This document shows, piece after piece, positions 27,015 to 35,725 of a stretch of 64,000 nucleotides of DNA. A model generated the notes under the pieces. It was not told where the DNA came from, made no database searches, and saw nothing but the letters and a program-made list of their open reading frames with translations. Position 1 is the stretch's first letter. Each line of letters begins with the position of its first letter. Source of the stretch: Aurantiacibacter odishensis. GTDB taxonomy: Bacteria > Pseudomonadota > Alphaproteobacteria > Sphingomonadales > Sphingomonadaceae. Location: NCBI RefSeq assembly GCF_003605195.1, contig NZ_QYOS01000022.1:124001-188000 (forward strand), given 5' to 3'. The position numbers were made by a program, and so were the translations under genes.

Positions 27015-28499
27015 ATGAGAAAGCGCAGGCTCCCCCAGGTGGTCATCATCGGCCGCCCCAATGTCGGCAAGTCGACCCTGTTCAACAGGCTGGTCGGCAA
27101 GCGTCTGGCGCTGGTCGACGACCAGCCCGGCGTCACGCGTGATCGCCGCATGGGTCTCGCCGGCCTTTCAGGTCTGGAGTTCGAGGCTGTCGATACCGCC
27201 GGGTGGGAAGACGAGGACGACAAGTCGCTGCCCGGCCGGATGCTCGCGCAGACACAGGTCTCATTGAAAGGCGCGGATGCCGCGCTGTTCGTGATTGACG
27301 CGCGCGCAGGCCTCACGCCACTGGACGAGGAAATCGGACGCTGGCTGCGGCAGCAGGAAGTGCCCGTGGTGCTGATCGCAAACAAGTCCGAAGGCAATGC
27401 AGGCGAAAGCGGTATTCTGGAAGCCTACTCGCTGGGCCTTGGCGAACCGGTGCCCGTCAGCGCCGAACACGGCGAAGGCGTGGCCGATCTCTACAGCGCG
27501 CTGATCCCGCTGATCGGCGACAAGGCCGAACAGATGCAGCTGGAGGACGAGGCCGAAGCCGCCATCGCCGCCGACAAGGCCAGGGCCGCTGCAGAAGCGG
27601 GCGAGGAGTTGGAAGAAGTCGATCCTTCCGCCCCCCTCAGCCTCGCCATCGTGGGGCGCCCCAATGCGGGCAAGTCCACCTTGGTGAACCGCCTGCTGGA
27701 CGAGGACCGGCTGCTCACCGGGCCGGAAGCGGGGATCACCCGCGATTCCATCGCCATTGACTGGGAATGGACAGATCCCAAGACCGGCGAGGACCGGATC
27801 ATCAAGCTGATCGACACCGCCGGGATGCGCAAGCGCGCCAAGGTGGTCGACAAGCTGGAGCGCCTATCGGTGCAGGATGGCCTGCGCGCGGTCGATTATG
27901 CCGAGGTCGTGGTGCTATTGCTGGATGCGACGCGCGGGCTGGAAGTGCAGGACCTGAAGATCGCCAGCCAGGTGATCGACGAAGGCCGTGCGCTGATGGT
28001 GGCGATCAACAAGTGGGATATCGCTGAAGATCCCAGCGCCCTGTTCAACGGCATTCGCAGCGCACTGGAAGAGGGCCTGTCGCAGTTGAAGGGCGTGCCG
28101 TTGTTCGCGGTGTCCGCGATGACTGGCAAGGGCCTCGACACGATGCTGGGCGCGGCATTCGAGCTGCGCGATGCGTGGAGCCGCCGCGTGCCCACCTCCG
28201 CGCTCAACCGCTGGTTCGACGACGCGCTGGCAGCCAATCCCCCGCCCGCACCGGGCGGCCGCCGGATCAAGCTGCGCTATATCACACAGGTCGGCACCCG
28301 ACCGCCGCGCTTCGTCATCTTCGGCTCCCGCCTTGATGACCTCCCCGCCAGCTACGAGCGCTACCTGCTCAACGATATTCGCCGCAAGCTGGGCTTCGGC
28401 GCGGTGCCCGTGCGCCTCACGTTGAAGTCGCCGAAGAACCCCTACGATTCCAACCGCGGCGGCGGTGGCAAATTCAGCGGTGGCCAGGGCCGCGACTAG
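27015..28499 (+). CDS. der: Ribosome-assembly GTPase Der (EngA)
   Basis: 494 residues. Two tandem G domains: the first with GRPNVGKST and DTAGW, the second with GRPNAGKST, DTAGM and NKWD, followed by a KH-like C-terminal domain. The G4 of the first domain reads NKSE rather than NKxD. An acidic linker (about 175-205) joins the domains. Der is essential for maturation of the 50S subunit. The Gly-rich C-terminal tail GGGGKFSGGQGRD is not usual. No strong Shine-Dalgarno is visible before the ATG. Confidence 0.96.
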   Translation: MRKRRLPQVVIIGRPNVGKSTLFNRLVGKRLALVDDQPGVTRDRRMGLAGLSGLEFEAVDTAGWEDEDDKSLPGRMLAQTQVSLKGADAALFVIDARAGLTPLDEEIGRWLRQQEVPVVLIANKSEGNAGESGILEAYSLGLGEPVPVSAEHGEGVADLYSALIPLIGDKAEQMQLEDEAEAAIAADKARAAAEAGEELEEVDPSAPLSLAIVGRPNAGKSTLVNRLLDEDRLLTGPEAGITRDSIAIDWEWTDPKTGEDRIIKLIDTAGMRKRAKVVDKLERLSVQDGLRAVDYAEVVVLLLDATRGLEVQDLKIASQVIDEGRALMVAINKWDIAEDPSALFNGIRSALEEGLSQLKGVPLFAVSAMTGKGLDTMLGAAFELRDAWSRRVPTSALNRWFDDALAANPPPAPGGRRIKLRYITQVGTRPPRFVIFGSRLDDLPASYERYLLNDIRRKLGFGAVPVRLTLKSPKNPYDSNRGGGGKFSGGQGRD

Positions 28500-28520
28500 C
28501 GGCTTTGAAGTGCAAGACCC

Positions 28521-29030
28521 ATGTTCGAAACCTTTTCCATTACCGGCGAACTTATCGAGCGCACTTCCAGCACGGTGCGCGTGCAGGAGATCGTGCAACT
28601 CAGCCTTGCGCCGGTGTTCCTGCTGGCCGCAATCGGCGCAATGCTGAACGTAATGAATTTGCGCCTCACCTGGCTGTTCGACCGGATCGAATTCATCGAA
28701 CGGCAGGACGAAACCGGCGAGGCAGGGCGCGAGGCGGAAGAACTACCCGCACTGATCCAACGCCAGAGCTACGCGCAGATGGCGGTCAACCTGTCGACGT
28801 CGGCTGCGCTAACCATCTGCGTGGTCGTGGCCGTGCTGTTCATCAGCGCCTTTATCGAGCCTCGCATCGGCACGCTGGTGGCGATCCTGTGGGTAGCGAC
28901 CATGGTGCAGCTTTCGGCCGCCCTGCTGCTTTTCTTCCGCGAGACGAACCTCGCCCGCGCGACGGCGCGCGAGCGGCGCAAGCGCAGCCGCGAGATTCTG
29001 GCGCGCAAGCGCGAGAAGGAACTGGACTAA
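28521..29030 (+). CDS. DUF2721 family membrane protein
   Basis: 169 residues, beginning 21 bases after der. Three membrane segments: about 26-47 (LSLAPVFLLAAIGAMLNVM), 93-112 and 116-139. The conserved DUF2721 pattern includes VQLSLAPVFLLAAIGAMLNV, RLTWLFDRIEFIE and a basic C-terminal tail (RKRSREILARKREKEL). Function unknown; the family is widespread in proteobacteria and usually sits alone. Confidence 0.88.
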   Translation: MFETFSITGELIERTSSTVRVQEIVQLSLAPVFLLAAIGAMLNVMNLRLTWLFDRIEFIERQDETGEAGREAEELPALIQRQSYAQMAVNLSTSAALTICVVVAVLFISAFIEPRIGTLVAILWVATMVQLSAALLLFFRETNLARATARERRKRSREILARKREKELD

Positions 29031-29107
29031 CCCTGTCGCATGCACGGCCTGCGGCAAGGCGTGTGCTTTACAAGGCAGAACGAGGCCACTGCCACACCCC
29101 CGTCACG

Positions 29108-29130
29108 CTGTTATGTTGTTGTAATAACAG
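29108..29130. promoter_or_regulatory. Inverted repeat before small gene
   Basis: CTGTTAT (29108-29114) and ATAACAG (29124-29130) are perfect 7-base arms with a 9-base spacer, 35 bases before the small gene at 29165. It could be an operator or a leader hairpin. AT-rich compared with its surroundings. Confidence 0.3.
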
Positions 29131-29164
29131 GGCCTCCCGAGTGCCCGCGAGGAGAATTACAACC

Positions 29165-29365
29165 ATGCAGCGCTTGCAGCTTGATTTTCAGGCCGGCCCC
29201 GATGGCGCGCGGCAAAGCTTCGATGTTCCAGACATCGCGACAGCGCTCGTTGTCGCGGACATCAACCTGTCCGACGGCAAGGCGAACATTCGCGATGGTG
29301 AAAAACTGGTCGCCCGGCTGGAGAAGCGCCACGTTGGCGGCTCCTCCTACTGGCGCGTGAGCTGA
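29165..29365 (+). CDS. Small hypothetical protein
   Basis: 66 residues from an ATG with GAGGAG upstream. The sequence (FDVPDIATALVVADINLSDGKANIRDGEKLVARLEKR, split by charged turns) suggests a compact alpha/beta fold; it ends SSYWRVS. No signal or membrane segment. Not recognised. The convergent bfr gene ends 6 bases beyond it. Confidence 0.6.
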   Translation: MQRLQLDFQAGPDGARQSFDVPDIATALVVADINLSDGKANIRDGEKLVARLEKRHVGGSSYWRVS

Positions 29366-29371
29366 CCTCGA

Positions 29372-29875
29372 TCAGCCGGCGCCCGCGTCGTTCTCGCCTT
29401 CACCGGCAGCCTTGGAGTTGAGCTGCACGTAATTCTGGATGCCCATTCGCTCGATCATGTCGAACTGGGTTTCCAGGAAATCGACGTGCTCCTCCTCACT
29501 CGCGAGGATGTTCTCGAACAGCTGACCGGAGGTGAAATCCTTGACCTCCTGGCAATACTCGGCCGCTTCCTTCAGCAGCGGGATCGCCTCATTCTCCAGC
29601 GCAAGGTCGGCCTTGAGGATTTCCTCGACCGTCTCGCCCACCTTCAGCTTGTGCAGAGCCTGGAAATTGGGAAGCCCGTCCAGAAACAGGATGCGGTCGG
29701 CCAGCCAGTCGGCGTGCTTCATCTCGTCGATCGATTCGTGCCGCTCGTATTCGGCCAGCTTGTAGACACCCCAGTCGTTCAGCACGCGGTAGTGCAGCCA
29801 GTACTGGTTGATCGCCGTCAGTTCGTTGGTGAGGGCCTTGTTGAGATATTCGATGACCTTGGCGTCGCCCTTCAT
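29372..29875 (-). CDS. bfr: Bacterioferritin
   Basis: 167 residues. All ferroxidase ligands match E. coli Bfr numbering: E18, E51, H54, E94, E127 and H130, and the heme-ligand Met52 is present. It stores iron as a mineral core within a 24-mer and binds heme at subunit interfaces. The C-terminal tail after about 150 (AAGEGENDAGAG) is an extension. The Shine-Dalgarno AGGAGAC precedes the ATG. Bfd is encoded 132 bases upstream on the same strand; the gap contains a TTGCGAATGCGAATC direct repeat (29985-29999) resembling half of the Fur-like boxes near bfd. Confidence 0.97.
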   Translation of the reverse strand: MKGDAKVIEYLNKALTNELTAINQYWLHYRVLNDWGVYKLAEYERHESIDEMKHADWLADRILFLDGLPNFQALHKLKVGETVEEILKADLALENEAIPLLKEAAEYCQEVKDFTSGQLFENILASEEEHVDFLETQFDMIERMGIQNYVQLNSKAAGEGENDAGAG

Positions 29876-30007
29876 GGCCTGTCTCCTGCGTGTGATTTTC
29901 GTGCGCTCAGTTGGTCAGGATCGCCTGTCGTTTGCAAGTGAAACCGACCGGACAATTGCCGAAAAATGGCGGAAAACCGCGCTATTGCGAATGCGAATCA
30001 GGAATTC

Positions 30008-30199
30008 TCAGGCAGCGGCGAGCGGACAGGGAAGAGCTTCCCGTTCCTCCGCGATCACATATTCCGCTTCTTCAAGGCACTGGCCGCAGTTGGGGCGCTT
30101 GCCCAGCTTTGCGTAGACCGATTCCGCGCCGCCACGGTGCTGCCGCGCAGCCTTGCGCAGGTCGTCTTCCCGAATGGCGTTGCAGATGCAGGTATACAT
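30008..30199 (-). CDS. bfd: Bacterioferritin-associated [2Fe-2S] ferredoxin
   Basis: 63 residues with CxC (C4, C6) and CxxC (C38, C41) in the exact Bfd spacing and a basic helix between. Bfd reduces the bacterioferritin core so that stored iron is released under scarcity. It lies directly upstream of bfr and downstream of two Fur-like palindromes. Short but unambiguous. Confidence 0.93.
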   Translation of the reverse strand: MYTCICNAIREDDLRKAARQHRGGAESVYAKLGKRPNCGQCLEEAEYVIAEEREALPCPLAAA

Positions 30200-30248
30200 A
30201 TGGTGCGCGAATCCCTTGCGACGGGGCCTTGTGAACTGCCACGAAGTT

Positions 30249-30267
30249 AATGCGAATAAATTGCATT
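30249..30267. promoter_or_regulatory. Fur-like operator 1 upstream of bfd
   Basis: AATGCGAATAAATTGCATT, with outer arms TAATGC/GCATTA extended one base each way, is a nearly perfect 19-bp palindrome 49 bases upstream of bfd. Composition and half-site (GCGAAT) match other candidate iron boxes in this window. Confidence 0.55.
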
Positions 30268-30277
30268 AGCAAGCTAT

Positions 30278-30294
30278 TTGAGAATAATTCTCAA
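30278..30294. promoter_or_regulatory. Fur-like operator 2 upstream of bfd
   Basis: TTGAGAATAATTCTCAA is a perfect 17-bp palindrome and matches the 7-1-7 Fur consensus TGATAATNATTATCA at all but one position per arm. It lies 10 bases from operator 1. Confidence 0.65.
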
Positions 30295-30308
30295 GACTGT
30301 CGGCGTCT

Positions 30309-31586
30309 TCAGCGGCGTAGGGGAAAGACCCGGCCATAAGTCAGGCAGCGCCACAGCCACTCGAGCGGCCCGTAGCGGTATTTCGCCAGCCATACACGGG
30401 ACCATGTCAGCATCACGGCCCAGCCCAGCGCCACCACCAGGTAGAGTTCAGGCCGCGTCAATTCGCCCCACAGTCCTCCTGCCCACGGGTGGAAGATCAG
30501 CATCATCAGGATCGACGTGCCGATATAGTTGGTAAAAGCCGCCCGGCCCGCCGCCGAAACCCGCTCGGCAAGCCAGCCGCTCGCGGAGTTTCCGTGGAGC
30601 GCCAGCAGCAGGGCCAGCCCCAGTATCATCGGCAGTCGCGGCAGCATGGAGAATGCCATCATCGCAGAGAGCGTCCCCCAGTAGGTGAAGCCTTCCGATC
30701 TCACCCAGAGAGCCATCCATAAGGTGAGGCCCGCGCCGGTAAGGAACAGGCCCCAGCCCCATGCCCTGCGGCTACGTTGGCTCGTCGAAGTGCCGAACCA
30801 GCCGAAGCGGTAGAACGCCATGCCGATCAGCATCAGCGGCACTGTCTCGAACACCATCAGGAGGATCGCGTTCAGCGGATCGCCTGCGTGTTCGGCAAAG
30901 TTATGCGCCACGAAGTCGGCATAGGTGCCCTCCGTCATGATTGGGATCTCGGCCTGATCGTCGGCAATCGCGGCCTGCTTGCCCTCTGCGATGGAACCGC
31001 GCGCTTCCTCCATCCCCTCGGCCTGCCCGAAGGAGGTATCGGCAATGACGTAAGCCGAGCCGATGGCAAGGGCGTAGACAAGCGCCCCGACCACGTAGCC
31101 GATCAGACCGAGCGTCAGGAGCCGTGGCGCAGGCATCCGTAGGAACAGCATCGCAGCGAAACCGGCTACCGAATAGAGAACGAGGATATCGCCGCGCCAG
31201 ATCAGGAAGAAATGGGCGAGGCCGAACAACAGCAGGAAGACCAGTCGCCGCACCAGCAGGCGGCGCGATGCGCCGCGCTCCCACGCCTTTTCCATGAACA
31301 GGGCCATCCCCGCGCCGAACAGAAGCGTGAACAGGCCGCGCATCTTGCCATCGATGAGGACAAACTGGGCCACCCACAGCCACTCGTCCGTGGCATCGTG
31401 ACCGCTCAGGAAACCGTCGGGCCAGGCATAGGCGCTCCACGGCTGGCCAAAAGCGACGATATTGGCAGCGAGGATACCCAGCACGGCCACACCGCGAATG
31501 AAATCCAGGCTGGCAATGCGTTCGCCCCCGGTCGCAGGAGCAACCGCCTGAGCGTCGCCATCGGGCGTCGCCGTGTTCTCAACCAT
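30309..31586 (-). CDS. DUF418 family multi-pass membrane protein
   Basis: 425 residues with about ten membrane helices. The N-terminal signature RIASLDFIRGVAVLGILAANIVAFGQP and the C-terminal DUF418 domain (AAGRAAFTNYIGTSILMMLIFHPWAGGLWG, PLEWLWRCLTYGR) are clear. The family is related to acyltransferase-3/heparan acetyltransferase-like proteins and has no settled function. The stop is 14 bases from the second Fur-like box. Confidence 0.9.
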   Translation of the reverse strand: MVENTATPDGDAQAVAPATGGERIASLDFIRGVAVLGILAANIVAFGQPWSAYAWPDGFLSGHDATDEWLWVAQFVLIDGKMRGLFTLLFGAGMALFMEKAWERGASRRLLVRRLVFLLLFGLAHFFLIWRGDILVLYSVAGFAAMLFLRMPAPRLLTLGLIGYVVGALVYALAIGSAYVIADTSFGQAEGMEEARGSIAEGKQAAIADDQAEIPIMTEGTYADFVAHNFAEHAGDPLNAILLMVFETVPLMLIGMAFYRFGWFGTSTSQRSRRAWGWGLFLTGAGLTLWMALWVRSEGFTYWGTLSAMMAFSMLPRLPMILGLALLLALHGNSASGWLAERVSAAGRAAFTNYIGTSILMMLIFHPWAGGLWGELTRPELYLVVALGWAVMLTWSRVWLAKYRYGPLEWLWRCLTYGRVFPLRR

Positions 31587-31661
31587 GCCGCTTCCCCTTT
31601 GTCCGTCCCGGCGGCCTTATGCAGGCAGCAATGGGATTTGGGAAGCGCTGCGGCGTGGGCT

Positions 31662-32726
31662 TCAGTCCCGCGTCACCAAGCAATCGAACCCGCTGCGCTT
31701 CAACGCGGCGCAAGCCGATTGTGCATCGCCCTGCGAGGCGTAGCCACCAGCCTGCACCACCGTCACGCGCCCGCGTGACAGGAAAAAGCGCTCGCGCCCG
31801 GCAATCTCGGGACGGCTCGCCACCCTGTTCCACAAACGCTCGGCATTGCCGGGGACGCCGAACGCGCCAAGCTGCACGCGCCACGGTCCGCTTGCCACCG
31901 CTGCCGGACGCGGAGCGGGAGGCTGGGCAGCCGATGCCGGAGTTGCAGCGCGCGGCGTCTCGGACCGGGCGTAACTGGCCCCTGCCCTTGCCGGGTCTTC
32001 CGTGCCGGTCGCCTCGCGCGCCTGCTGCACGGCATCGCGGGCCGCGGCAACTGATGGGGATTGCGCAACCGAAGGGGCAACGGTCTCTGCGACCGTCGCC
32101 GGCGCGGAAAAATCGGCCGCTGTCAGCTGCGCCGTCCGCGCCTGCTCCGCCTCAAGCTCGATCTGCCGGGCGAGCGCCGCCGCGCTCTGCCGTTGTTCCA
32201 GCGGGATGAAGCCATCCATCTCCTCGATCGCCGGGCCAGCCTGCGGCAGCCCTGCCCCGTTGGCCAGCGTTAGCAGGGCATAGGCGCGCTCCCAGTCGCG
32301 CTCCACGAAGTCGCCGTTGAAATGGGCAATGCCCATCAGATACTGCGCCCGCGGATCCCCGCGCAGCGCCGCTGCCTGGACATAGGGCAGCGCCTCTTCC
32401 CGGCGGCCGTCCTGGAACAGCATCAGGCCGTATGTATCGGCCGCCTGCACGTGCCCGGCGCGGGCCGCGTCGCGATAGAGTTCTTCCGCGCGCGCCAAGT
32501 CGGTCGGCACACCGCGGCCCAGACGGTAAGCCTGCCCCATGTTGAACATGGCATCGGGATCGCCTGCCTCGGCAGGTCCCTGCCACTCGGCAATGGCGCC
32601 CGCATAGTCGCCGCGCGACCACGCATCCACGCCGTCGCGCACCGTGGCCTCCAATGGGGCAGCGAGCGCGAACAGGGCGAGCGCGCCGGCGGTTTTCGTC
32701 AGAACTGAAATCGTGCGGTCGGCCAT
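31662..32726 (-). CDS. Periplasmic Sel1-repeat protein with C-terminal SPOR domain
   Basis: 354 residues from the ATG at 32726 (GGGGGATGAGA upstream). A signal sequence of about 30 residues precedes Sel1/TPR-like repeats (AGDPDAMFNMGQAYRLGRGV, AGHVQAADTYGLMLF, RGDPRAQYLMGIAHF), a long Ala/Pro linker and a SPOR domain (about 275-354: GPWRVQLGAFGVPGNAERLW). SPOR domains bind glycan strands stripped of stem peptides at division sites. It is divergent from the ParA cluster, whose last gene also carries a SPOR domain. Confidence 0.88.
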   Translation of the reverse strand: MADRTISVLTKTAGALALFALAAPLEATVRDGVDAWSRGDYAGAIAEWQGPAEAGDPDAMFNMGQAYRLGRGVPTDLARAEELYRDAARAGHVQAADTYGLMLFQDGRREEALPYVQAAALRGDPRAQYLMGIAHFNGDFVERDWERAYALLTLANGAGLPQAGPAIEEMDGFIPLEQRQSAAALARQIELEAEQARTAQLTAADFSAPATVAETVAPSVAQSPSVAAARDAVQQAREATGTEDPARAGASYARSETPRAATPASAAQPPAPRPAAVASGPWRVQLGAFGVPGNAERLWNRVASRPEIAGRERFFLSRGRVTVVQAGGYASQGDAQSACAALKRSGFDCLVTRD

Positions 32727-32990
32727 GATATTCTCATCCCCCTGGCAGGCGGTGTGCACGATGCCATAGTAAACAAGGCGTTAGCAAAGCGTTTATCGGG
32801 CGCGACTATTGGAGCGGAGAAGATGCATCGCCCGGCCGTAATCCCCGCCCGCCATGGCTCCTACTGAAAGGAAAAAAGCGCGTCCCTGGTTAGCCCGCAT
32901 TAACTCAAAATAAAGGGTAGTCTGCGAAGCCCTTAGGCGAAGGCCCGCATTGAGACTTGGTCGGGTCGTTTGTTCCAAGGGGGAATCGCG

Positions 32991-33713
32991 TTGCGCGTTT
33001 TGGCATTGGCATCGCAGAAGGGCGGATCTGGCAAGACCACCCTATCCGGACACCTCGCTGTCCAGGCGCAGCGCGCTGGCGCTGGCCCGGTAGTGCTTAT
33101 CGATATCGACCCGCAGGGGTCGCTTGCCGACTGGTGGAACGAGCGTGAGGCGGAATATCCCGCTTTCGCCCAGACCACCGTTGCCCGGCTGGCGAACGAC
33201 CTGGCCATCCTGCGCCAGCAGGGTTTCAAGCTCGCCGTGATCGACACACCGCCCGCCATCACCATGGCTATCCAATCGGTGATCTCGGTGGCGGAACTTA
33301 TGGTCGTACCTACCCGCCCCAGCCCGCACGATCTGCGCGCCGTGGGTGCCACGGTCGACCTGTGCGAACGCGCAGGCAAGCCGCTGATCTTCGTGGTCAA
33401 CGCCGCAACACCGAAGGCAAAGATCACGTCGGAAGCCGCCGTCGCGCTGTCGCAGCACGGCACGGTGGCCCCGATCACCATTCACCACCGCACCGATTTC
33501 GCGGCCTCGATGATCGACGGCCGCACGGTGATGGAAGTCGATCCCGAGGGTCGCAGCGCGCAGGAAGTGACGGCGCTGTGGCACTACGTTGCCGATCGGC
33601 TGGAAAAGAACTTTCGCCGCACCGTCTTTGCCGCTCCCGGCAGCAAGGCCGCACAGGCGAACGGCGCTGCCCGCGCCCAGGGCGGGGGCTTCGGTCGCCG
33701 CGTAGCGCAGTAA
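32991..33713 (+). CDS. Orphan ParA/MinD-family ATPase
   Basis: 240 residues from a TTG at 32991 with AAGGGGGA upstream; an earlier TTG at 32970 has no Shine-Dalgarno. It contains the deviant Walker A KGGSGKTT, Walker A' with IDIDPQGSLADWW and Walker B LAVIDTPP, giving a membrane- or nucleoid-patterning P-loop ATPase. No parB or parS is visible next to it; instead a small protein with an RHH-like end follows and overlaps or abuts it. Probably positions a cellular cargo other than the chromosome (inference). Confidence 0.88.
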   Translation: MRVLALASQKGGSGKTTLSGHLAVQAQRAGAGPVVLIDIDPQGSLADWWNEREAEYPAFAQTTVARLANDLAILRQQGFKLAVIDTPPAITMAIQSVISVAELMVVPTRPSPHDLRAVGATVDLCERAGKPLIFVVNAATPKAKITSEAAVALSQHGTVAPITIHHRTDFAASMIDGRTVMEVDPEGRSAQEVTALWHYVADRLEKNFRRTVFAAPGSKAAQANGAARAQGGGFGRRVAQ

Positions 33714-33724
33714 TGGGGCGCGCC

Positions 33725-34180
33725 ATGACAGAGAGCAACTCGTTCGCCTCGCTCGGCCCCATGCTCCTAGCCCGCAAGGGCACGGCAAAGCCCGCCATGC
33801 GGGCCCAACTCACGCAGAACGATCGCACGGCAACGCTGGGCGATGATTTCGACGACCTGGCCGAAAGCCAGTCGGCGCTTGGCTGGAACGACATGGGAAT
33901 GGACGACTCGGTCGTTCCCCTGCGCATTGCCAACGACAGCGCCGGTTCGCCTGTCGCGAAGGGCGGCAAGGCTCGGCAGAAGGCAATCCAGCAGGGCCGC
34001 CGCGCGGCCTTCACGCTGCGCCTCGATGTCGAACGCCACCTCAAGCTGCGCCTCGCCAGCACGATGCAGGATTGCAGCGCGCAGGAACTTGTGACCGAGG
34101 CGCTGGATCGCTTCCTGTCCGACATTCCCGAACTCGATTCCATCGCCGCGCATGTCGCTGGCAACAAAAGCAAGTCCTGA
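33725..34180 (+). CDS. Small partner protein with ribbon-helix-helix-like C-terminus
   Basis: 151 residues from the ATG at 33725; another ATG at 33713 overlaps the ParA stop. Residues 1-90 are disordered and polar. The C-terminal part (RRAAFTLRLDVERHLKLRLAS then CSAQELVTEALDRFL) has the strand-helix-helix pattern of RHH proteins, which often act as DNA-binding partners of ParA-like ATPases (ParG, omega). Whether it binds DNA or a protein cargo is not known. Confidence 0.65.
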   Translation: MTESNSFASLGPMLLARKGTAKPAMRAQLTQNDRTATLGDDFDDLAESQSALGWNDMGMDDSVVPLRIANDSAGSPVAKGGKARQKAIQQGRRAAFTLRLDVERHLKLRLASTMQDCSAQELVTEALDRFLSDIPELDSIAAHVAGNKSKS

Positions 34181-34194
34181 GGGGGACCTATCCG

Positions 34195-35658
34195 ATGAAC
34201 GGTAACACAAACCGCAATCCGATGATTGGCCTTGGCGTCACGACTGCCATGGCCGCTGTCCTTCTGACCGGCTGCACAGCCAACAGCACGCCGCGCGCCG
34301 AAGTCGCCGCTTCCGATGGACAGCACGCCATCCAGCAGGGCCGCACCAGCGAAGCCATCCAGCACGCCGAACTGGCGGTAACGGCAGAGCCGCACAACGC
34401 GCAGTATCGCCTGACGCTGGGCAATGCCTACCTGCAGGAAGGCCGCTTCGCCTCCGCCTCCACGAGTTTCCAGGATGCGATGGCGCTGGGCGACAACAGC
34501 CCGCGTGCCGCGCTTAGCCTTGCCCTCGCCCTCACCGGCGAAGGCCGCTTTGCCGAAGCCGGCGCGCTGCTGCGCGACTGGGAAGGCGAAATCGCCGCGC
34601 CCGACCTTGGCCTCGCCTTCGCGCTTGCCGGGGAGCCGGAACGCGGCATCCACATCCTTTCCAACGCCATTCGCCAAGGCCAGAACACGGTCAAGGTGCG
34701 GCAGAACCTCGCCTACGCCTATGCCGTGGCCGGTCGCTGGCGGGACGCCCGCCTGATGGTGGAGCAGGACGTGCCTGCCGACCAGGTCGGCGCACGGATG
34801 CAGGAATGGGCGCAGATGACCCATAGCGAGGCTTACCAGCACCGCGTAGCGGGATTGCTGGGCGTACCCGCAGGCGTTCGTGACATGGGCCAGCCGGTTC
34901 ACCTCGCCCTCAATCTTGGCGACGACATGGAACAGCTTGCCGCGCAGGACAGCGTGCAGACCCCCGCCCCGGTCGGCGAGTTGGCCGCGCTCGATGCTTC
35001 CGTGTCCGCCGCACCGTTCGCTCCCGTGGCCGCAAGTCGCGAGCCGGAAATCGGTCTCGATACCAACCAGGCCGAAGCATCGCCGCCGGTAAACTTCGCC
35101 GAATCGTTTGCCGCGCCTTCTCCCGAAGTCGCTGCGCTGGCTCCGGTGACGACGGACTCCATGTCTTTCGCCCGCGCCCCGCTGGTGCAGGAAGTGCCTG
35201 CCCGTCGGCGCGCGACTGCTCCAGTTGGCGAAAATTCGTCCAGCACGGCACCGCGTCCGGCCCCCCGTCAGGCCGTGGCACGCTCGTCCGAAGCGGCTTC
35301 CGCACCCGTGCCAGCAACGGCTCGCGCCAGCGTGGCCACGGCCGGTCCGGTCGCGGATCCGACGCACCTCGTGCAACTCGGCAGCTTCTCCAGCGAGCAG
35401 GGCGCCCGCCGTGCCTGGGGCATTTACGTCAGCCGCCATCCGGAGCTGGCCGATCACGAGATGGTCATCACCGAGGCAGTAGTGCGCGGCAAGCGCTACT
35501 GGCGCGTGTCGGCAGGTGGCTTCAACGTCGCGTCCAGCCGCTCGATGTGCTCCAGCGTGAACAGTTCCTCGTCCGGGGAAGGCTGCATCACCTGGGCCGC
35601 GAACAGCCCGCTGCCCGGCGCAGTGGATCGCGGCGGTGTGATGCTCGCCCGCCGCTGA
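34195..35658 (+). CDS. TPR lipoprotein with C-terminal SPOR domain
   Basis: 487 residues from the ATG with GAGGGGG upstream. The signal ends in a lipobox LLTGC (Cys about 25). TPR-like repeats (HAIQQGRTSEAIQHAELAVTAEP, YRLTLGNAYLQEGRF, NLAYAYAVAGRWRDARLM) are followed by a Pro/Ala/Ser-rich linker and a SPOR domain (about 395-470: HLVQLGSFSSEQGARRAW, GKRYWRVSAGGF). Predicted outer-membrane or periplasmic peptidoglycan-associated protein. It is the third gene of the ParA-RHH-TPR/SPOR operon and ends before a good terminator. Confidence 0.88.
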   Translation: MNGNTNRNPMIGLGVTTAMAAVLLTGCTANSTPRAEVAASDGQHAIQQGRTSEAIQHAELAVTAEPHNAQYRLTLGNAYLQEGRFASASTSFQDAMALGDNSPRAALSLALALTGEGRFAEAGALLRDWEGEIAAPDLGLAFALAGEPERGIHILSNAIRQGQNTVKVRQNLAYAYAVAGRWRDARLMVEQDVPADQVGARMQEWAQMTHSEAYQHRVAGLLGVPAGVRDMGQPVHLALNLGDDMEQLAAQDSVQTPAPVGELAALDASVSAAPFAPVAASREPEIGLDTNQAEASPPVNFAESFAAPSPEVAALAPVTTDSMSFARAPLVQEVPARRRATAPVGENSSSTAPRPAPRQAVARSSEAASAPVPATARASVATAGPVADPTHLVQLGSFSSEQGARRAWGIYVSRHPELADHEMVITEAVVRGKRYWRVSAGGFNVASSRSMCSSVNSSSSGEGCITWAANSPLPGAVDRGGVMLARR

Positions 35659-35685
35659 TAGCGGAAACCATAGCTATTCCGATTG

Positions 35686-35719
35686 GCCCCTCTTCGCATG
35701 GCGCGAACGAGGGGCTTTT
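35686..35719 (+). terminator. Rho-independent terminator of ParA cluster
   Basis: GCCCCTC and GAGGGGC arms with inner TCGC/GCGA pairing, followed by TTTTC. It is 28 bases after the TPR-SPOR stop and faces the convergent SDR gene. Confidence 0.8.
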
Positions 35720-35725
35720 CATTGG

